Shown here piece by piece: positions 55,783 through 64,000 of a stretch of 64,000 nt of DNA. The stretch comes from Streptomyces sp. NRRL F-2580 (lineage in GTDB: Bacteria > Actinomycetota > Actinomycetes > Streptomycetales > Streptomycetaceae): NCBI RefSeq assembly GCF_000720115.1, contig NZ_JOIR01000003.1, forward strand, positions 62,001 through 126,000. Direction: 5' to 3'. Position 1 is the first letter of the stretch. Each line of letters starts with the position of its first letter. The notes under the pieces are model-generated. The model was not told the origin of the DNA, did not search any database, and was given only the letters and a program-made list of their open reading frames with translations. A program made the translations under genes and the position numbers.

Positions 55783-55809
55783 CAACAACCTTTGAGCAAA
55801 AGGTTGTTG
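55783..55809. promoter_or_regulatory. 27-base perfect palindrome upstream of pyk
   Basis: CAACAACCTTT, GAGCA, AAAGGTTGTTG: 11-base perfect arms, starting 55 bases before the pyk ATG. Reading leftward a possible pyk promoter has TTGAGT at its -35, overlapping the right part of this dyad, and a TACCTA-like -10 17 bases later, so the dyad could be an operator. Confidence 0.6.
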
Positions 55810-55828
55810 ACAACTGTTGAATGTGCAT

Positions 55829-55852
55829 GGGGGTGCTCTGATGAGCACCCCC
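55829..55852 (-). terminator. Terminator after the SIMPL gene
   Basis: GGGGGTGCTC / GAGCACCCCC, 10-base perfect arms around TGAT, 23 bases after the SIMPL stop and before the pyk promoter region. Confidence 0.75.
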
Positions 55853-55875
55853 GGGGTGCCGATTTCGCGGGTTGT

Positions 55876-56574
55876 TCAGAGCCGCGGAGGGGTCATCGTG
55901 AAGCGGGCGTTCACCTGGGCGTGGACGGTCTGGCGCTGCGGTTCGAGGTCGAGCGGCGGCGGGCCGGCGTCCTCGGCGGCGCTGAAGGCCATGGTGCGCA
56001 TTCCGGCGCCGGCGGCGGGGAACGGGTTGGCGTCCTCGGCGCCGAGGTCCGCCAGTTCGACGAGGGCGGCGAGTTGGGCACCGAGCGCCTCGGCGTATTC
56101 GCGGGCGCGCTGGACGGCTTCGAGCACGGCCTGGCGGCGGGCTTGGCCGTGGGCGGGCGAGGTGGGCCGCAGGGCCCACCAGGGGCCGTCGACCTGGGTG
56201 AGTTCGAGGTCGGCGAGGCGGGTGGTGAGTTCGCCGAGGGCGGTGAAGTCGCTCACCTCGGCGGTGAGGTGCACACGGCCGTGGTAGGCGCGGACGCGTT
56301 CGGCGCGGCCGTGGCGGGTGAGTTCGGGGGTGATGGAGAAGGAGCCGGTTTCCAGCTTCTCGACGGGGTCGCCGTAGCTCTTGATGAGGTCGAGGACGGT
56401 GTTGTTGCGCCGGGTGAGGTCGTCGAGTGCGGAGCGCCGGTCGGCGCCGCGGGCGCTGACGGTGACGCCGATCCGGGCGATCTCGGGGTCGACTTCGATG
56501 CGGGCTTCGCCGCGGACTGCGACGCGGGGTACTTCGGGGGTGCCGTAGGGCTGGTGCGATGCGTCCTGGGTCAT
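55876..56574 (-). CDS. SIMPL domain protein
   Basis: 232 residues. SIMPL (DUF541) proteins have a repeated beta-alpha fold that forms oligomers; in mammals a relative binds IRAK1-type kinases, in bacteria the role is unknown. Blocks: VAVRGEARIEVDPEIARIGVTVSARG, LDDLTRRNNTVLDLIKSYG, LETGSFSITPEL, VSDFTALGELTTRLADLELTQVDGPWWAL and ARREALEAVQRAREYA-like QARRQAVLEAVQRAREYAEALGAQL, ending HAQVNARFTM. No signal peptide, so cytoplasmic. Divergent from the 5'-nucleotidase gene. Confidence 0.88.
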   Translation of the reverse strand: MTQDASHQPYGTPEVPRVAVRGEARIEVDPEIARIGVTVSARGADRRSALDDLTRRNNTVLDLIKSYGDPVEKLETGSFSITPELTRHGRAERVRAYHGRVHLTAEVSDFTALGELTTRLADLELTQVDGPWWALRPTSPAHGQARRQAVLEAVQRAREYAEALGAQLAALVELADLGAEDANPFPAAGAGMRTMAFSAAEDAGPPPLDLEPQRQTVHAQVNARFTMTPPRL

Positions 56575-56702
56575 GGCTTCACTCTCGCACTGTCGCCCGT
56601 TCGGGTGTGGTCATCGGATCGAAACCTGCCGGGGGTGTTGCTGCTTGTTACCAGTGGGTCAGAATCTACGCGCGTTGTTCATGGCTCAAAAGGGGAGATG
56701 GC

Positions 56703-58505
56703 ATGGCGTTCGACCGCAGGACTTTTCTGGGGACCACGGCCGCGACAGGTGCGGCCGTCGCGCTGGCGGGGGCCACGAGCACCCCGGCCGCCGCGCAGCA
56801 GCAGGAGGTGGGGGCCCCGGCGCCGCGGACGTACTCGTTCACGGTGATGGGCACGACCGACCTGCACGGGAACGTCTTCAACTGGGACTACTTCACGGAC
56901 AAGGAGTTCGACGACAAGGCGCACAACGACGTCGGCCTGGCGAAGATCTCCACGCTGGTGAACCAGGTGCGGGCGGAGAAGGGGCGGCGCAACACGCTGC
57001 TGATCGATGCCGGTGACACGATCCAGGGCACGCAGCTGTCCTACTACTACGCCAAGGTGGATCCGATCACCGCGCGGCGGGGCCCGGTGCACCCGATGGC
57101 GCAGGCGATGAACGCGATCGGCTATGACGCGGCGGCGCTGGGGAACCACGAGTTCAATTACGGGATACCGGTGCTGCGCAAGTTCGAAGAACAGTGCGAC
57201 TTCCCGCTGCTGGGGGCGAACGCCCTGGATGCGAAGACGCTGCGGCCTGCGTTCGCGCCGTACAGCATGCACCGGCTGCGGACGCCCTGCGGGCGGGACG
57301 TGAAGGTGGCGGTGCTGGGGCTGACGAACCCGGGGATCGCGATCTGGGACAAGGCCAATGTGCAGGGCAAGATGACGTTCCCGGGGCTGGAGGAGCAGGC
57401 GGCGAAGTACGTGCCGAAGCTCCGTTCCATGGGGGCCGACGTGGTGATCGTGTCGGCGCACTCGGGGTCGAGCGGTACGTCCTCGTACGGGGACCAGCTG
57501 CCCCACATCGAGAACGCGGCCGGGCTGGTGGCGGAGCAGGTGCCCGGGATCGACGCGATCCTGGTGGGGCACGCGCACACGGAGATCCCCGAGTACCGGG
57601 TGAAGAACAAGGCGACCGGCAAGGACGTGGTGCTGTCGGAGCCGTTGAAGTGGGGTCAGCGGCTGACGCTGTTCGACTTCGAGCTGACGTGGGTGAAGGG
57701 CCGCTGGTCGGTGGCGAAGGTCGCGGCGAAGGTGCTGAACTCCAACACGGTGGCGGAGGACCCGAAGATCACGGGGCTGCTGTCGGACGAGCACCGCAAG
57801 GTCGTGGCGTACGTGAACCAGGTGATCGGTACGTCCACGCAGGCGATGTCCTCGGCGGACGGCCCGGTCAAGGACGTGGCGATCATCGATCTGATCAACC
57901 ACGTGCAGGCGGAGACGGTGAAGGCGGCGCTGGCGGGTACGGAGTGGGCGGCGCTTCCGGTGCTGTCGCAGGCCTCGTGCTTCTCGCGGACGGCGGCGAT
58001 CCCGGCCGGTCAGGTGACGATCAAGGACGCGGCGGGGCTGTACCCGTTCGAGAACACGATGGAGGCACGGCTGCTGACGGGTGCGCAGCTGAAGGACTAC
58101 CTGGAGTACTCGGCGCGGTACTTCGTGCGGACGGCGCCGGGTGACGCGGTGGACCCGGCGAAGCTGACGAACGCCGAGAGCATCCCGGACTACAACTACG
58201 ACGCCGTGTACGGGCTGGCGTACGACATCGACATCGCGCAGCCGGCGGGTTCGCGGATCACGGGGCTGACCTTCCAGGGGAAGGCCGTGGATCCGGCGGC
58301 GCGGTTCGTGTTCGCGGTGAACAACTACCGGGCCTCGGGCGGCGGGAACTTCCCGCACGTGCCGCAGGCGAAGCAGCTGTGGTCGAACTCGGACGAGATC
58401 CGGAACACGATCATCCAGTGGGTGAAGGCGAAGGGGACGATCGACCCGGCGCAGTTCGCCTCGGTGGACTGGCGGCTGACGCGGGCCGGCGTGCCGGTGT
58501 TCTAG
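56703..58505 (+). CDS. Tat-exported bifunctional metallophosphatase/5'-nucleotidase
   Basis: 600 residues from ATG 56703, with AAAGGGGAGATGGC before it. The N-terminus MAFDRRTFLGTTAATGAAVALAGATSTPAAAQ is a twin-arginine signal (RRTFLG). The metallophosphatase domain (about 45-330) holds GTTDLHGNV, DAGDTIQGT, LGNHEFNYG and GHAHTEIP, together the di-metal site. The C-terminal 5'-nucleotidase domain (about 350-600) has AVARDGVDP-type substrate strands and TNAESIPDYNYDAVYGLAYDI, which binds the nucleotide base. Extracellular; it releases phosphate from nucleotides for uptake. Divergent from SIMPL and followed by a strong hairpin. Confidence 0.95.
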   Translation: MAFDRRTFLGTTAATGAAVALAGATSTPAAAQQQEVGAPAPRTYSFTVMGTTDLHGNVFNWDYFTDKEFDDKAHNDVGLAKISTLVNQVRAEKGRRNTLLIDAGDTIQGTQLSYYYAKVDPITARRGPVHPMAQAMNAIGYDAAALGNHEFNYGIPVLRKFEEQCDFPLLGANALDAKTLRPAFAPYSMHRLRTPCGRDVKVAVLGLTNPGIAIWDKANVQGKMTFPGLEEQAAKYVPKLRSMGADVVIVSAHSGSSGTSSYGDQLPHIENAAGLVAEQVPGIDAILVGHAHTEIPEYRVKNKATGKDVVLSEPLKWGQRLTLFDFELTWVKGRWSVAKVAAKVLNSNTVAEDPKITGLLSDEHRKVVAYVNQVIGTSTQAMSSADGPVKDVAIIDLINHVQAETVKAALAGTEWAALPVLSQASCFSRTAAIPAGQVTIKDAAGLYPFENTMEARLLTGAQLKDYLEYSARYFVRTAPGDAVDPAKLTNAESIPDYNYDAVYGLAYDIDIAQPAGSRITGLTFQGKAVDPAARFVFAVNNYRASGGGNFPHVPQAKQLWSNSDEIRNTIIQWVKAKGTIDPAQFASVDWRLTRAGVPVF

Positions 58506-58521
58506 TCCGTTCGCGGGCCGT

Positions 58522-58556
58522 GCGGCCGGGACCTGCTGTGGCGGGGTCCCGGCCGC
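58522..58556. terminator. Terminator after the 5'-nucleotidase gene
   Basis: GCGGCCGGGACC / GGTCCCGGCCGC, 12-base perfect arms around an 11-base loop, between convergent genes. Confidence 0.75.
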
Positions 58557-58820
58557 TGTGCGTGGGGGCGGGGCCGCGGCCGTCGGCCGGGGTTCAGCAC
58601 TGCCAGAGGAATGCCGCGCGGCCGCAGGGGGTGCAGGTGTGTGCGTAGGCGCGGCCGGAGCCGAAGTTCATGGCGGTGACCGGGTCGGGGCCCTCCGTCA
58701 GCTCGGCGGGGGAGGAGCAGGGCGAGGTTGCCGCCCGCGGTGGGGCTTCATTGTTCGCACCGCCCGGGGCGGTTCGCGCACATGAAGAGGGCCAGTACGC
58801 CCGGGGCGGGGGCGGTGGGG
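58557..58820. other. Gap between the convergent nucleotidase and hydroxylase genes
   Basis: No supported gene. On the reverse strand a short Cys-containing peptide frame (MNFGSGRAYAHTCTPCGRAA, ending at 58594) can be read, but it has no ribosome site and I do not recognise it. No trace of siderophore desC or desD genes could be read here, although they would be expected after a hydroxylase gene. Confidence 0.4.
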
Positions 58821-60230
58821 TCAGGGGTGTTCGACCAGCGGGAGCAGTTCGCCCGCGGGCCGGGGGCGGGTGTGCTCCCGCTGTTCGAGGCCGAAGGTGG
58901 TGAAGGCCGTGCGCGCGGGCTGGGGGTAGGGGTCCTTGCCGGTGAGGGTGTTCAGGATGGCGGCGCTGCGCCAGGCGGCGAGGCCGAGGTCGGGGGCTCC
59001 GACGCCGTGGGTGTGGCGTTCGCCGTTCTGGACGAAGATGCTGCCGGTCACGGTGGGGTCGAGGATCATCCGGTAGCGCTCGTCGATGCGCGGCCGGCCG
59101 GCCGAGTCCTTGCGCAGGTAGGGGTCGAGGCCTGCGAGGAGGCCGCCGGGGGGGCGTTCCCGGTAGCCGGTGGCGAGGACGACGGCGTCGGTGGTGAGGC
59201 GGGAGCGGGTGCCCTGTTCGACGTGTTCGAGGTGGAGTTCGACCTTGGTGGTGGCGACGCGGCCGGCGGTGCGGACGCTGACGCCGGGGGTGAGGACGGC
59301 GTCGGGCCAGCCGCCGTCGAGGGTGCGGCGGTAGAGCTCTTCGTGGATGGCGGCGATGGTGCCGGCGTCGATGCCCTTGTGGAGTTGCCACTGGGCGGGG
59401 ACCAGCTGGTTGCGTACGGGCTCGGGGAGGGAGTGGAAGTAGCGGGTGTAGTCGGGGGTGAAGTGTTCGAGGCCGAGCTTCGAGTACTCCATGGGGGCGA
59501 AGGAGGGGGTCCGGGCGAGCCAGGTGAGGCGTTCGCGGCCGGCGGGGCGGGCGCGCAGGAGGTCGAGGAAGACCTCGGCGCCGGACTGGCCCGATCCGAT
59601 GACGGTGACGTGGTCGGCGCCGAGGATGCGCGGGCGGTTGTCGAGGTAGTCGGCGGAGTGGATGACGGGGACGGTGGGGGCTTCGGCGAGAGGGCGCAGG
59701 GGTTCGGGTACGTAGGGGGCGGTGCCGATGCCGAGGGCGAGGTGGCGGGTGTAGGTGCGGCCGAGGGCCTCGACCTCGCCGGCGGCGTCGAGCTGGGTGA
59801 AGTCGACTTCGAAGAGGTCGCGTTCGGGGTTCCAGCGGACGGCGTCGACCTGGTGGCCGAAGTGGAGCCCGGGGACGCGGCCGGCGACCCAGCGGCAGTA
59901 GGCGTCGTATTCGGCGCGGTGGATGTGGAACTGCTCGGCGAAGTAGAAGGGGAAGAGCCGTTCCTTGTGCCTGAGGTAGCTGAGGAAGCTCCAGGGGCTG
60001 GTGGGGTCGGCGAGGGTGACGAGGTCGGCGAGGAAGGGGACTTGGAGGGTGGCTCCTTCGATGAGGAGTCCTGGGTGCCAGCGGAAGTCGCGTCGCTGGT
60101 CGTAGAAGGCGGTGGCGAGTTCGCCTGCGCCCTGCTGCGGCAGGCCGTGGGCGAGGGCCGCGAGGGACAGGTTGGAGGGGCCGATGCCGATTCCGACGAG
60201 GTCGTGGGGGGCATCGAGCTGGGCGGTCAT
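58821..60230 (-). CDS. Lysine N6-hydroxylase/ornithine N5-oxygenase family protein
   Basis: 469 residues from the ATG at 60230, which overlaps the end of the decarboxylase gene as ATGA. The FAD site is LVGIGIGPSNLSLAALAHG at the N-terminus; the NADPH site is HVTVIGSGQSGAEVFLDLL in the middle; the second FAD region is DAVVLATGYRERPPGG. The C-terminus HTHGVGAPDLGLAAWRSAAILNTLTG is typical of siderophore amine hydroxylases such as DesB. It hydroxylates a diamine such as cadaverine or putrescine, or the amino acid, to start a hydroxamate. Its partner decarboxylase is upstream; an acyltransferase and a siderophore synthetase, the usual third and fourth genes, are not next to it. Confidence 0.9.
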   Translation of the reverse strand: MTAQLDAPHDLVGIGIGPSNLSLAALAHGLPQQGAGELATAFYDQRRDFRWHPGLLIEGATLQVPFLADLVTLADPTSPWSFLSYLRHKERLFPFYFAEQFHIHRAEYDAYCRWVAGRVPGLHFGHQVDAVRWNPERDLFEVDFTQLDAAGEVEALGRTYTRHLALGIGTAPYVPEPLRPLAEAPTVPVIHSADYLDNRPRILGADHVTVIGSGQSGAEVFLDLLRARPAGRERLTWLARTPSFAPMEYSKLGLEHFTPDYTRYFHSLPEPVRNQLVPAQWQLHKGIDAGTIAAIHEELYRRTLDGGWPDAVLTPGVSVRTAGRVATTKVELHLEHVEQGTRSRLTTDAVVLATGYRERPPGGLLAGLDPYLRKDSAGRPRIDERYRMILDPTVTGSIFVQNGERHTHGVGAPDLGLAAWRSAAILNTLTGKDPYPQPARTAFTTFGLEQREHTRPRPAGELLPLVEHP

Positions 60231-61639
60231 CGGTGGGTGCTGCCTTCCAGGAGGGCGATGAGGGTGTCCAAGTCCCCCGCGGTGGTGTGCGGGTTGAGCA
60301 GCGTGGCCTTGAGCCACAGGCGGCCGTCGGCGCGGGTGCGGCCGAGGACGGCGCGGCCTTCGTGCAGGAGGGTGCGGCGCAGGGTGGCGAGCTGGTCGTC
60401 GTCGGCGTGGGTGGGCCGGAAGAGGACGGTGGTGATGGTGGGGGCGGAGTGGAGTTCGAAGCCGGGGTGGGCGTCGAGGAGTCCGGCGAGGTCGTGGGCG
60501 AGTTCGCAGGTGCGGTCGATCAGGCGGGCGAGGCCGTCACGGCCCAGTGAACGCAGGGTGGTGGCGATCTTGAGGGCGTCGGGGCGGCGGGTGGTGCGCA
60601 GGGAACGGCCGAGGAGATCGGGCAGGCCCGCTTCGGTGTCGTCGGTGGCGTTGAGGTAGTCGGCCTGGTGGGCGAGGGGGGCGAGCAGGGCCCGGTCGGG
60701 GACGGCGAGGAGTCCTGCGGCGACCGGCTGCCAGCCGAGTTTGTGCAGGTCGATGGTGAGGGAGCGGGCGCGGCCGAGTCCGGCGAGCTTGTCGCGGTGG
60801 CGGGGGCTGAGGGCGAGGAGGCCCCCGTACGCGGCGTCGATGTGGAGGTCGGCGCCGTACCTGTCGCAGAGGTCGGCGATGCGGTGGAGGGGGTCGATCA
60901 GTCCGGCGTCGGTGGTGCCGGCGGTGGCGGTGACGAGGGTGGGGCCGGGGTTCGCGGCGAGTTCCTCGGCGAGGCGGGCGGGGTCGAGTACGCCGGCGGG
61001 GGTGGGGAGTTCGGTGGCCGGGCGCAGGCCGAGGAGCCAGGCGGCGCGCGGGATCGAGTGGTGGGCGTTGGCTCCGTGGAGGACGGTCAGGGCGGAGCCG
61101 TGGCGTTCGCGGGCGAGGAGCAGGGCGAGCTGGTTGGCCTCGGTGCCGCCGGTGGTGACGAGGGCGTCGGCGTGGGGGGTGTCGTAGAACTCGGCGGCGA
61201 GGGCCTGGGTGAGGAGGGCTTCGACGGCGGAGGCGGCGGGCGCCTGGTCCCAGGAGTCGAGGGAGGGGTTGAGGGCGCTGGCGGCGAGGTCGGCGGCGGC
61301 CGCGACGGCGAGCGGCGGGCAGTGCAGGTGGGCGGCGCAGAGGGGGTCGGCGGGGTCGGCGGCGCCCGCGGCGAGGGTGTGCACGAGGGTGCGGAGCGCT
61401 TCGTGGTCGCCGGTTCCGTGGGCGGGCAGTACGTCGCCCAGTGCGGCCCGGACGCGGGCGGCCTGTGCCTCGGGACCGCCGGCGGGCAGCGGCCCGCCGC
61501 GGTCCCGGGCTCCGGCCCGCAGGGCGTCGAGGACGGTGTCGAGGAGGGGCCGCAGCGCCGCGGGGCCGGTGGCTCCGCCGGCGAGCGGGGGCGGAGTGCC
61601 TGTGCCAGTGCCTGTGCCAGTGCCGGGCGGCGCGGTCAT
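60227..61639 (-). CDS. PLP-dependent group II decarboxylase
   Basis: 470 residues from ATG 61639 with GGAGGA 5 bases before. Residues 5-14 are a Gly-Thr repeat. PLP fold type I decarboxylase: HLHCPPLAVAAAADLAASALNPSLDSWDQ, VTTGGTEANQLALLLARERHG, HIDAAYGGLLALS (Asp binding the pyridine nitrogen) and SLTIDLHKLGWQPVAAG, whose Lys forms the Schiff base. It decarboxylates an amino acid, probably ornithine, lysine or diaminobutyrate, giving the diamine for the coupled hydroxylase. Length and block spacing are like DesA but the sequence appears divergent, so the substrate is not settled. No iron-box (DmdR/IdeR-type) sequence was seen upstream. Confidence 0.88.
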   Translation of the reverse strand: MTAPPGTGTGTGTGTPPPLAGGATGPAALRPLLDTVLDALRAGARDRGGPLPAGGPEAQAARVRAALGDVLPAHGTGDHEALRTLVHTLAAGAADPADPLCAAHLHCPPLAVAAAADLAASALNPSLDSWDQAPAASAVEALLTQALAAEFYDTPHADALVTTGGTEANQLALLLARERHGSALTVLHGANAHHSIPRAAWLLGLRPATELPTPAGVLDPARLAEELAANPGPTLVTATAGTTDAGLIDPLHRIADLCDRYGADLHIDAAYGGLLALSPRHRDKLAGLGRARSLTIDLHKLGWQPVAAGLLAVPDRALLAPLAHQADYLNATDDTEAGLPDLLGRSLRTTRRPDALKIATTLRSLGRDGLARLIDRTCELAHDLAGLLDAHPGFELHSAPTITTVLFRPTHADDDQLATLRRTLLHEGRAVLGRTRADGRLWLKATLLNPHTTAGDLDTLIALLEGSTHR

Positions 61640-61770
61640 CGGGGTCCTCCGGTGCTGGGAGGGGTGCGGGGCGGGGCACCCTGCCAGTACAACGATCCGA
61701 CCCGAATGGGGTAACCGCCGGGGTTTGTCCGGTGTTTCCGGTGGGTGTGGTGTCCCTGCCCCGGCCCTCG

Positions 61771-61875
61771 CCTCATGCGCCGGCGGGGCTCGAAGACCCG
61801 GGGCTCCGCCCCGGACCCCGCTCCTCAATCGCCGGAGGGGCTGAAAGAGCAGGGCGGAGCCCCAGGGACGGGGTG
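61771..61875. repeat. REP-like GC-rich element between pepN and the decarboxylase gene
   Basis: Contains the reverse complement of the CCCCGCCGGCG core seen at 12031 and 12137 (here with CATGAGG where they have TTTGAGG) and the GGGGCTCCGCCCCGGACC part seen inside hrpB at 31461. It can form a large hairpin and may end pepN messages. Confidence 0.75.
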
Positions 61876-61882
61876 GGGCCGG

Positions 61883-64000
61883 TCAGCCCGTGCGGACGCG
61901 GAGGGCGCGGGCGAGGTCGTCGAGCTGGTCGACGAGTTTGCGGCGCAGGAGGGGGAGGATGTCCGGGTCGGCGAGGCAGGCGTGGCCGGCCTGGAGGTTG
62001 GCCTCGTCGACGGCGTAGGCGGGGAAGGCCCAGCGGCCGGCGGCTTCGCCGATGGCGGGGCCGCGGCGGGCGCCGAGGGCGACGGCGTCGGGGTAGTAGC
62101 GGGCCACGTATTCCTGTACGAGCTCGGCCTGTTCGGGCTGCCAGAAGCCCTGGGCGGTGGCGCTGAAGAGGTAGTTGGACAGGCTGTCGTCGTGGAAGAG
62201 CCGGTCCCAGGCGGCGGCCTTGGCCTCCGGGGTGGGGAGAGAGGCGCGGCAGCGGGCCGCACCCTCCTGGCCGGTGGCGCTGGGGTCGGCGGCGAGGGCG
62301 GCGTCGATGTCGCTCTCCTCGACGGCGCCGAGGACGGCGAGGCGGGCGAGGATACGCCAGCGCAGCTCGGGGTCGAGTGCGGGGCCGCCGGGGACGGTGT
62401 CGTCGGCGAGCCAGGCGTCGATCGTGTCGGGCCGGGTGGCGCTGTCGATGAGGGTGCGTACGGCGGTGAGGCGCAGGCCGGCCCCCGAGCCGTCCTCGGT
62501 GCGGCGGATCAGGTCGCGGGCGATGGTGGTGAGGGTGGCCAGGGCGGCGGTCCGCTCCGCGGGGGCGACGTAGCGCACGGCGACCTGGGTGCGGGCGAAG
62601 GAGAGCACGCCCTGGACGATGGCCAGGTCGTGTTCCTGCGGCAGGTGCGCCTCGGCGGTCAGCAGGTAGTCCCGCGGGTCCAGTTCGCCGTCACGGACCA
62701 TGTCGCGCAGGGCGTTCCAGACGACGGCGCGGGTGAGGGCGTCGGGGATGCCGGACAGGCCGTGCAGGACCGTTTCGAGGGAGGTCTCGTCGAGCCGGAC
62801 CTTGGCGTAGGTGAAGTCCCCGTCGTTGAGGAGGAGCAGCGCCGGGCGGGCGCCGCTCACCGAGACGACCTCGTCGGAGGGGATGTCGAGGGCGAGGGGC
62901 TCGCGGGGTTCGAGGGTGCGGCCGTCGGCGGGGTCGCGGTCGTAGATGCCGACGGTGACGTGGTGCGGGCGGCTGCCGCTGCGGTCGACGGTGAGGGTCC
63001 AGCCTGCGGCTCCGTCGGCGCCGTGGGCGGCTTCCTCGATGCGCGGGGCGAGGGTGTCGATGCCGGTGGTGCGCAGCCAGATGTCGGCCCAGGCGCGGAC
63101 GTCGCGTTCGGTGTGGGCGGCGAGGGAGTCGATGAAGTCGGCGAGGGAGGCGTTGGCGAACTTGTGGCGGGCGAAGTGGGTGTTGATGCCGGCCAGGAAG
63201 TCCTTCTCGCCGAGCCAGGCGACGAGCTGGCGCAGGGCGGAGGCGCCCTTGGCGTAGGAGATGCCGTCGAAGTTGAGGAGGGCGGAGGCGGTGTCGGGGA
63301 CGTCTTCGGGAGCGGGGGCGACGGGGTGGGTGGAGGGCCGCTGGTCGGCGTCGTAGCCCCAGGGCTTGCGGGTGACGCCGAAGTCGGTCCAGGTGTCGGT
63401 GAAGCGGGTGGCTTCGGTGAGGGTCTGGTAGCCCATGTACTCGGCGAAGGACTCGTTGAGCCAGATGTCGTCGAACCAGGCGAGGGTGACGAGGTCGCCG
63501 AACCACATGTGGGCCATCTCGTGGGCGATGACCATGGCCCGGGACTGGCGTTCGGTGTCGGTGACGGCGGAGCGGTAGATGTACTCGTCGCGGAAGGTGA
63601 CGAGTCCGGGGTTCTCCATGGCGCCGGAGTTGAACTCGGGTACGAAGGCCTGGTCGTACGAGTCGAAGGGGTACGGCTCGCCGAACTTCTCCTGGTACCG
63701 GTCGAAGCAGTCTTTGGTGATGGACAGGATCTCGTCGGCGTCGGCGTCCATGTGGGGGGCGAGGGACCGGCGGCAGTGGATGCCGAAGGGGAGTCCGGCG
63801 TGTTGGGCGGTCACGCTGTGCCAGGGGCCGGCGGCGACGGCGGCGAGGTAGGTGGAGATGACGGGCGTCGGGGCGGAGGTCCAGACGCCGGCGCCGTCCG
63901 TGTCGCGGTCGGCGAGGCGGGTGGTGATGCCGTTGGCGAGGACGGTCCAGTGGGCGGGGGCGGTGACGGTGAACTCGAAGACGGCCTTGAGGTCGGGCTG
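61883..64000 (-). CDS. pepN: Aminopeptidase N, 5' part cut off
   Basis: At least 705 residues; the N-terminus lies beyond the window. It removes N-terminal amino acids from peptides, using zinc. The substrate-binding GAMEN (VPEFNSGAMENPGLV) and the zinc site HEMAHMWFGDLVTLAWFDDIWLNESFAEYMG (HExxH plus downstream Glu) are both intact. The C-terminal half is the helical ERAP1-like domain (residues about 330-700 of what is seen). Cytoplasmic, M1 family, of the usual actinobacterial size. Confidence 0.97.
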   Translation of the reverse strand, partial: QPDLKAVFEFTVTAPAHWTVLANGITTRLADRDTDGAGVWTSAPTPVISTYLAAVAAGPWHSVTAQHAGLPFGIHCRRSLAPHMDADADEILSITKDCFDRYQEKFGEPYPFDSYDQAFVPEFNSGAMENPGLVTFRDEYIYRSAVTDTERQSRAMVIAHEMAHMWFGDLVTLAWFDDIWLNESFAEYMGYQTLTEATRFTDTWTDFGVTRKPWGYDADQRPSTHPVAPAPEDVPDTASALLNFDGISYAKGASALRQLVAWLGEKDFLAGINTHFARHKFANASLADFIDSLAAHTERDVRAWADIWLRTTGIDTLAPRIEEAAHGADGAAGWTLTVDRSGSRPHHVTVGIYDRDPADGRTLEPREPLALDIPSDEVVSVSGARPALLLLNDGDFTYAKVRLDETSLETVLHGLSGIPDALTRAVVWNALRDMVRDGELDPRDYLLTAEAHLPQEHDLAIVQGVLSFARTQVAVRYVAPAERTAALATLTTIARDLIRRTEDGSGAGLRLTAVRTLIDSATRPDTIDAWLADDTVPGGPALDPELRWRILARLAVLGAVEESDIDAALAADPSATGQEGAARCRASLPTPEAKAAAWDRLFHDDSLSNYLFSATAQGFWQPEQAELVQEYVARYYPDAVALGARRGPAIGEAAGRWAFPAYAVDEANLQAGHACLADPDILPLLRRKLVDQLDDLARALRVRTG

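Noticed and set aside
58594..58670. Short Cys-containing peptide frame on the reverse strand
   Set aside because: No ribosome site, no recognised family and too short to support.
58821..61639. Complete desferrioxamine cluster
   Set aside because: Only two DesA/DesB-like genes are present; acyltransferase, synthetase and iron-box are not seen.
61640..61770. Iron-responsive operator before the decarboxylase gene
   Set aside because: I looked for a TTAGGTTAGGCTAACC-type site on both strands and found none.

Overview
The window is a very GC-rich actinobacterial chromosome segment and reads as Streptomyces. The evidence is strong third-position G/C, frequent GTG starts, 4-base start/stop overlaps, a chaplin with a sortase-type LAHTG tail, and several families largely restricted to streptomycetes (DUF6343, the tiny SPW_0924 family, PAC2, ANTAR regulator). 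The gene set uvrB - coaE - rpsA - polA - liv ABC transporter - ANTAR regulator - pyk - 5'-nucleotidase is the ordinary core-chromosome order of that genus. Most of the window is therefore housekeeping DNA. The unusual parts are small insertions, deletions and decayed genes set into it.

Layout. 1-5.5 kb: tellurite-resistance type genes (terC cut by the window edge, a large TerD fusion, terD), then uvrB. 5.7-12 kb: secreted GDPD phosphodiesterase, O6-alkylguanine-type methyltransferase, MFS transporter, cupin, a frameshifted methyltransferase with small tandem duplications, and psuG-psuK for pseudouridine breakdown. 12-23.4 kb: uridine-kinase-like protein without a P-loop lysine, WGR/beta-propeller protein, second cupin, DUF2293, chaplin, HAD protein, a SWIM protein coupled to a broken SNF2 helicase, a membrane-anchored HTH regulator and small secreted or membrane proteins. 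23.4-29 kb: TPR protein, coaE, a 1.38-kb inverted-repeat-bounded cassette carrying a PhzF-family gene and a transposase remnant, PAC2 protein and rpsA with a recognisable promoter. 29-37.4 kb: methyltransferase, hrpB with a REP-like palindrome inside its coding region, DUF3068 protein with a 46-residue partner, a membrane protein facing a decayed SIR2-like gene, a lytic transglycosylase with a long Pro-Thr tail, and DUF4184.

37.4-50.8 kb: polA, an FdhF/YdeP molybdopterin oxidoreductase, hotdog thioesterase, lipoprotein, a complete five-gene branched-chain amino acid ABC transporter (livKHMGF) with a strong hairpin after livK, and a convergent ANTAR regulator. 50.8-54.2 kb: tRNA-Leu(CAA) with terminator, an HTH plus LAGLIDADG-type protein, mycothiol-type isomerase family protein, GNAT, a degraded DUF664/DinB gene and an EF-hand protein. 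54.3-64 kb: pyk, SIMPL protein, Tat-exported 5'-nucleotidase, a translationally coupled PLP decarboxylase / N-hydroxylase pair without the usual siderophore partners, and pepN cut by the window edge.

The most interesting signals are: the PhzF cassette, which looks like a mobile insertion cassette sitting exactly between the -10 and -35 of coaE and supplying a replacement -35; repeat-driven frameshifts in the 9.3-10.1 kb methyltransferase; the internal deletion in the SNF2 gene; the TerD fusion; the orphan decarboxylase/hydroxylase pair; and the stand-alone LAGLIDADG protein next to the tRNA. All calls come from reading the sequence; no database search or structure prediction was run.
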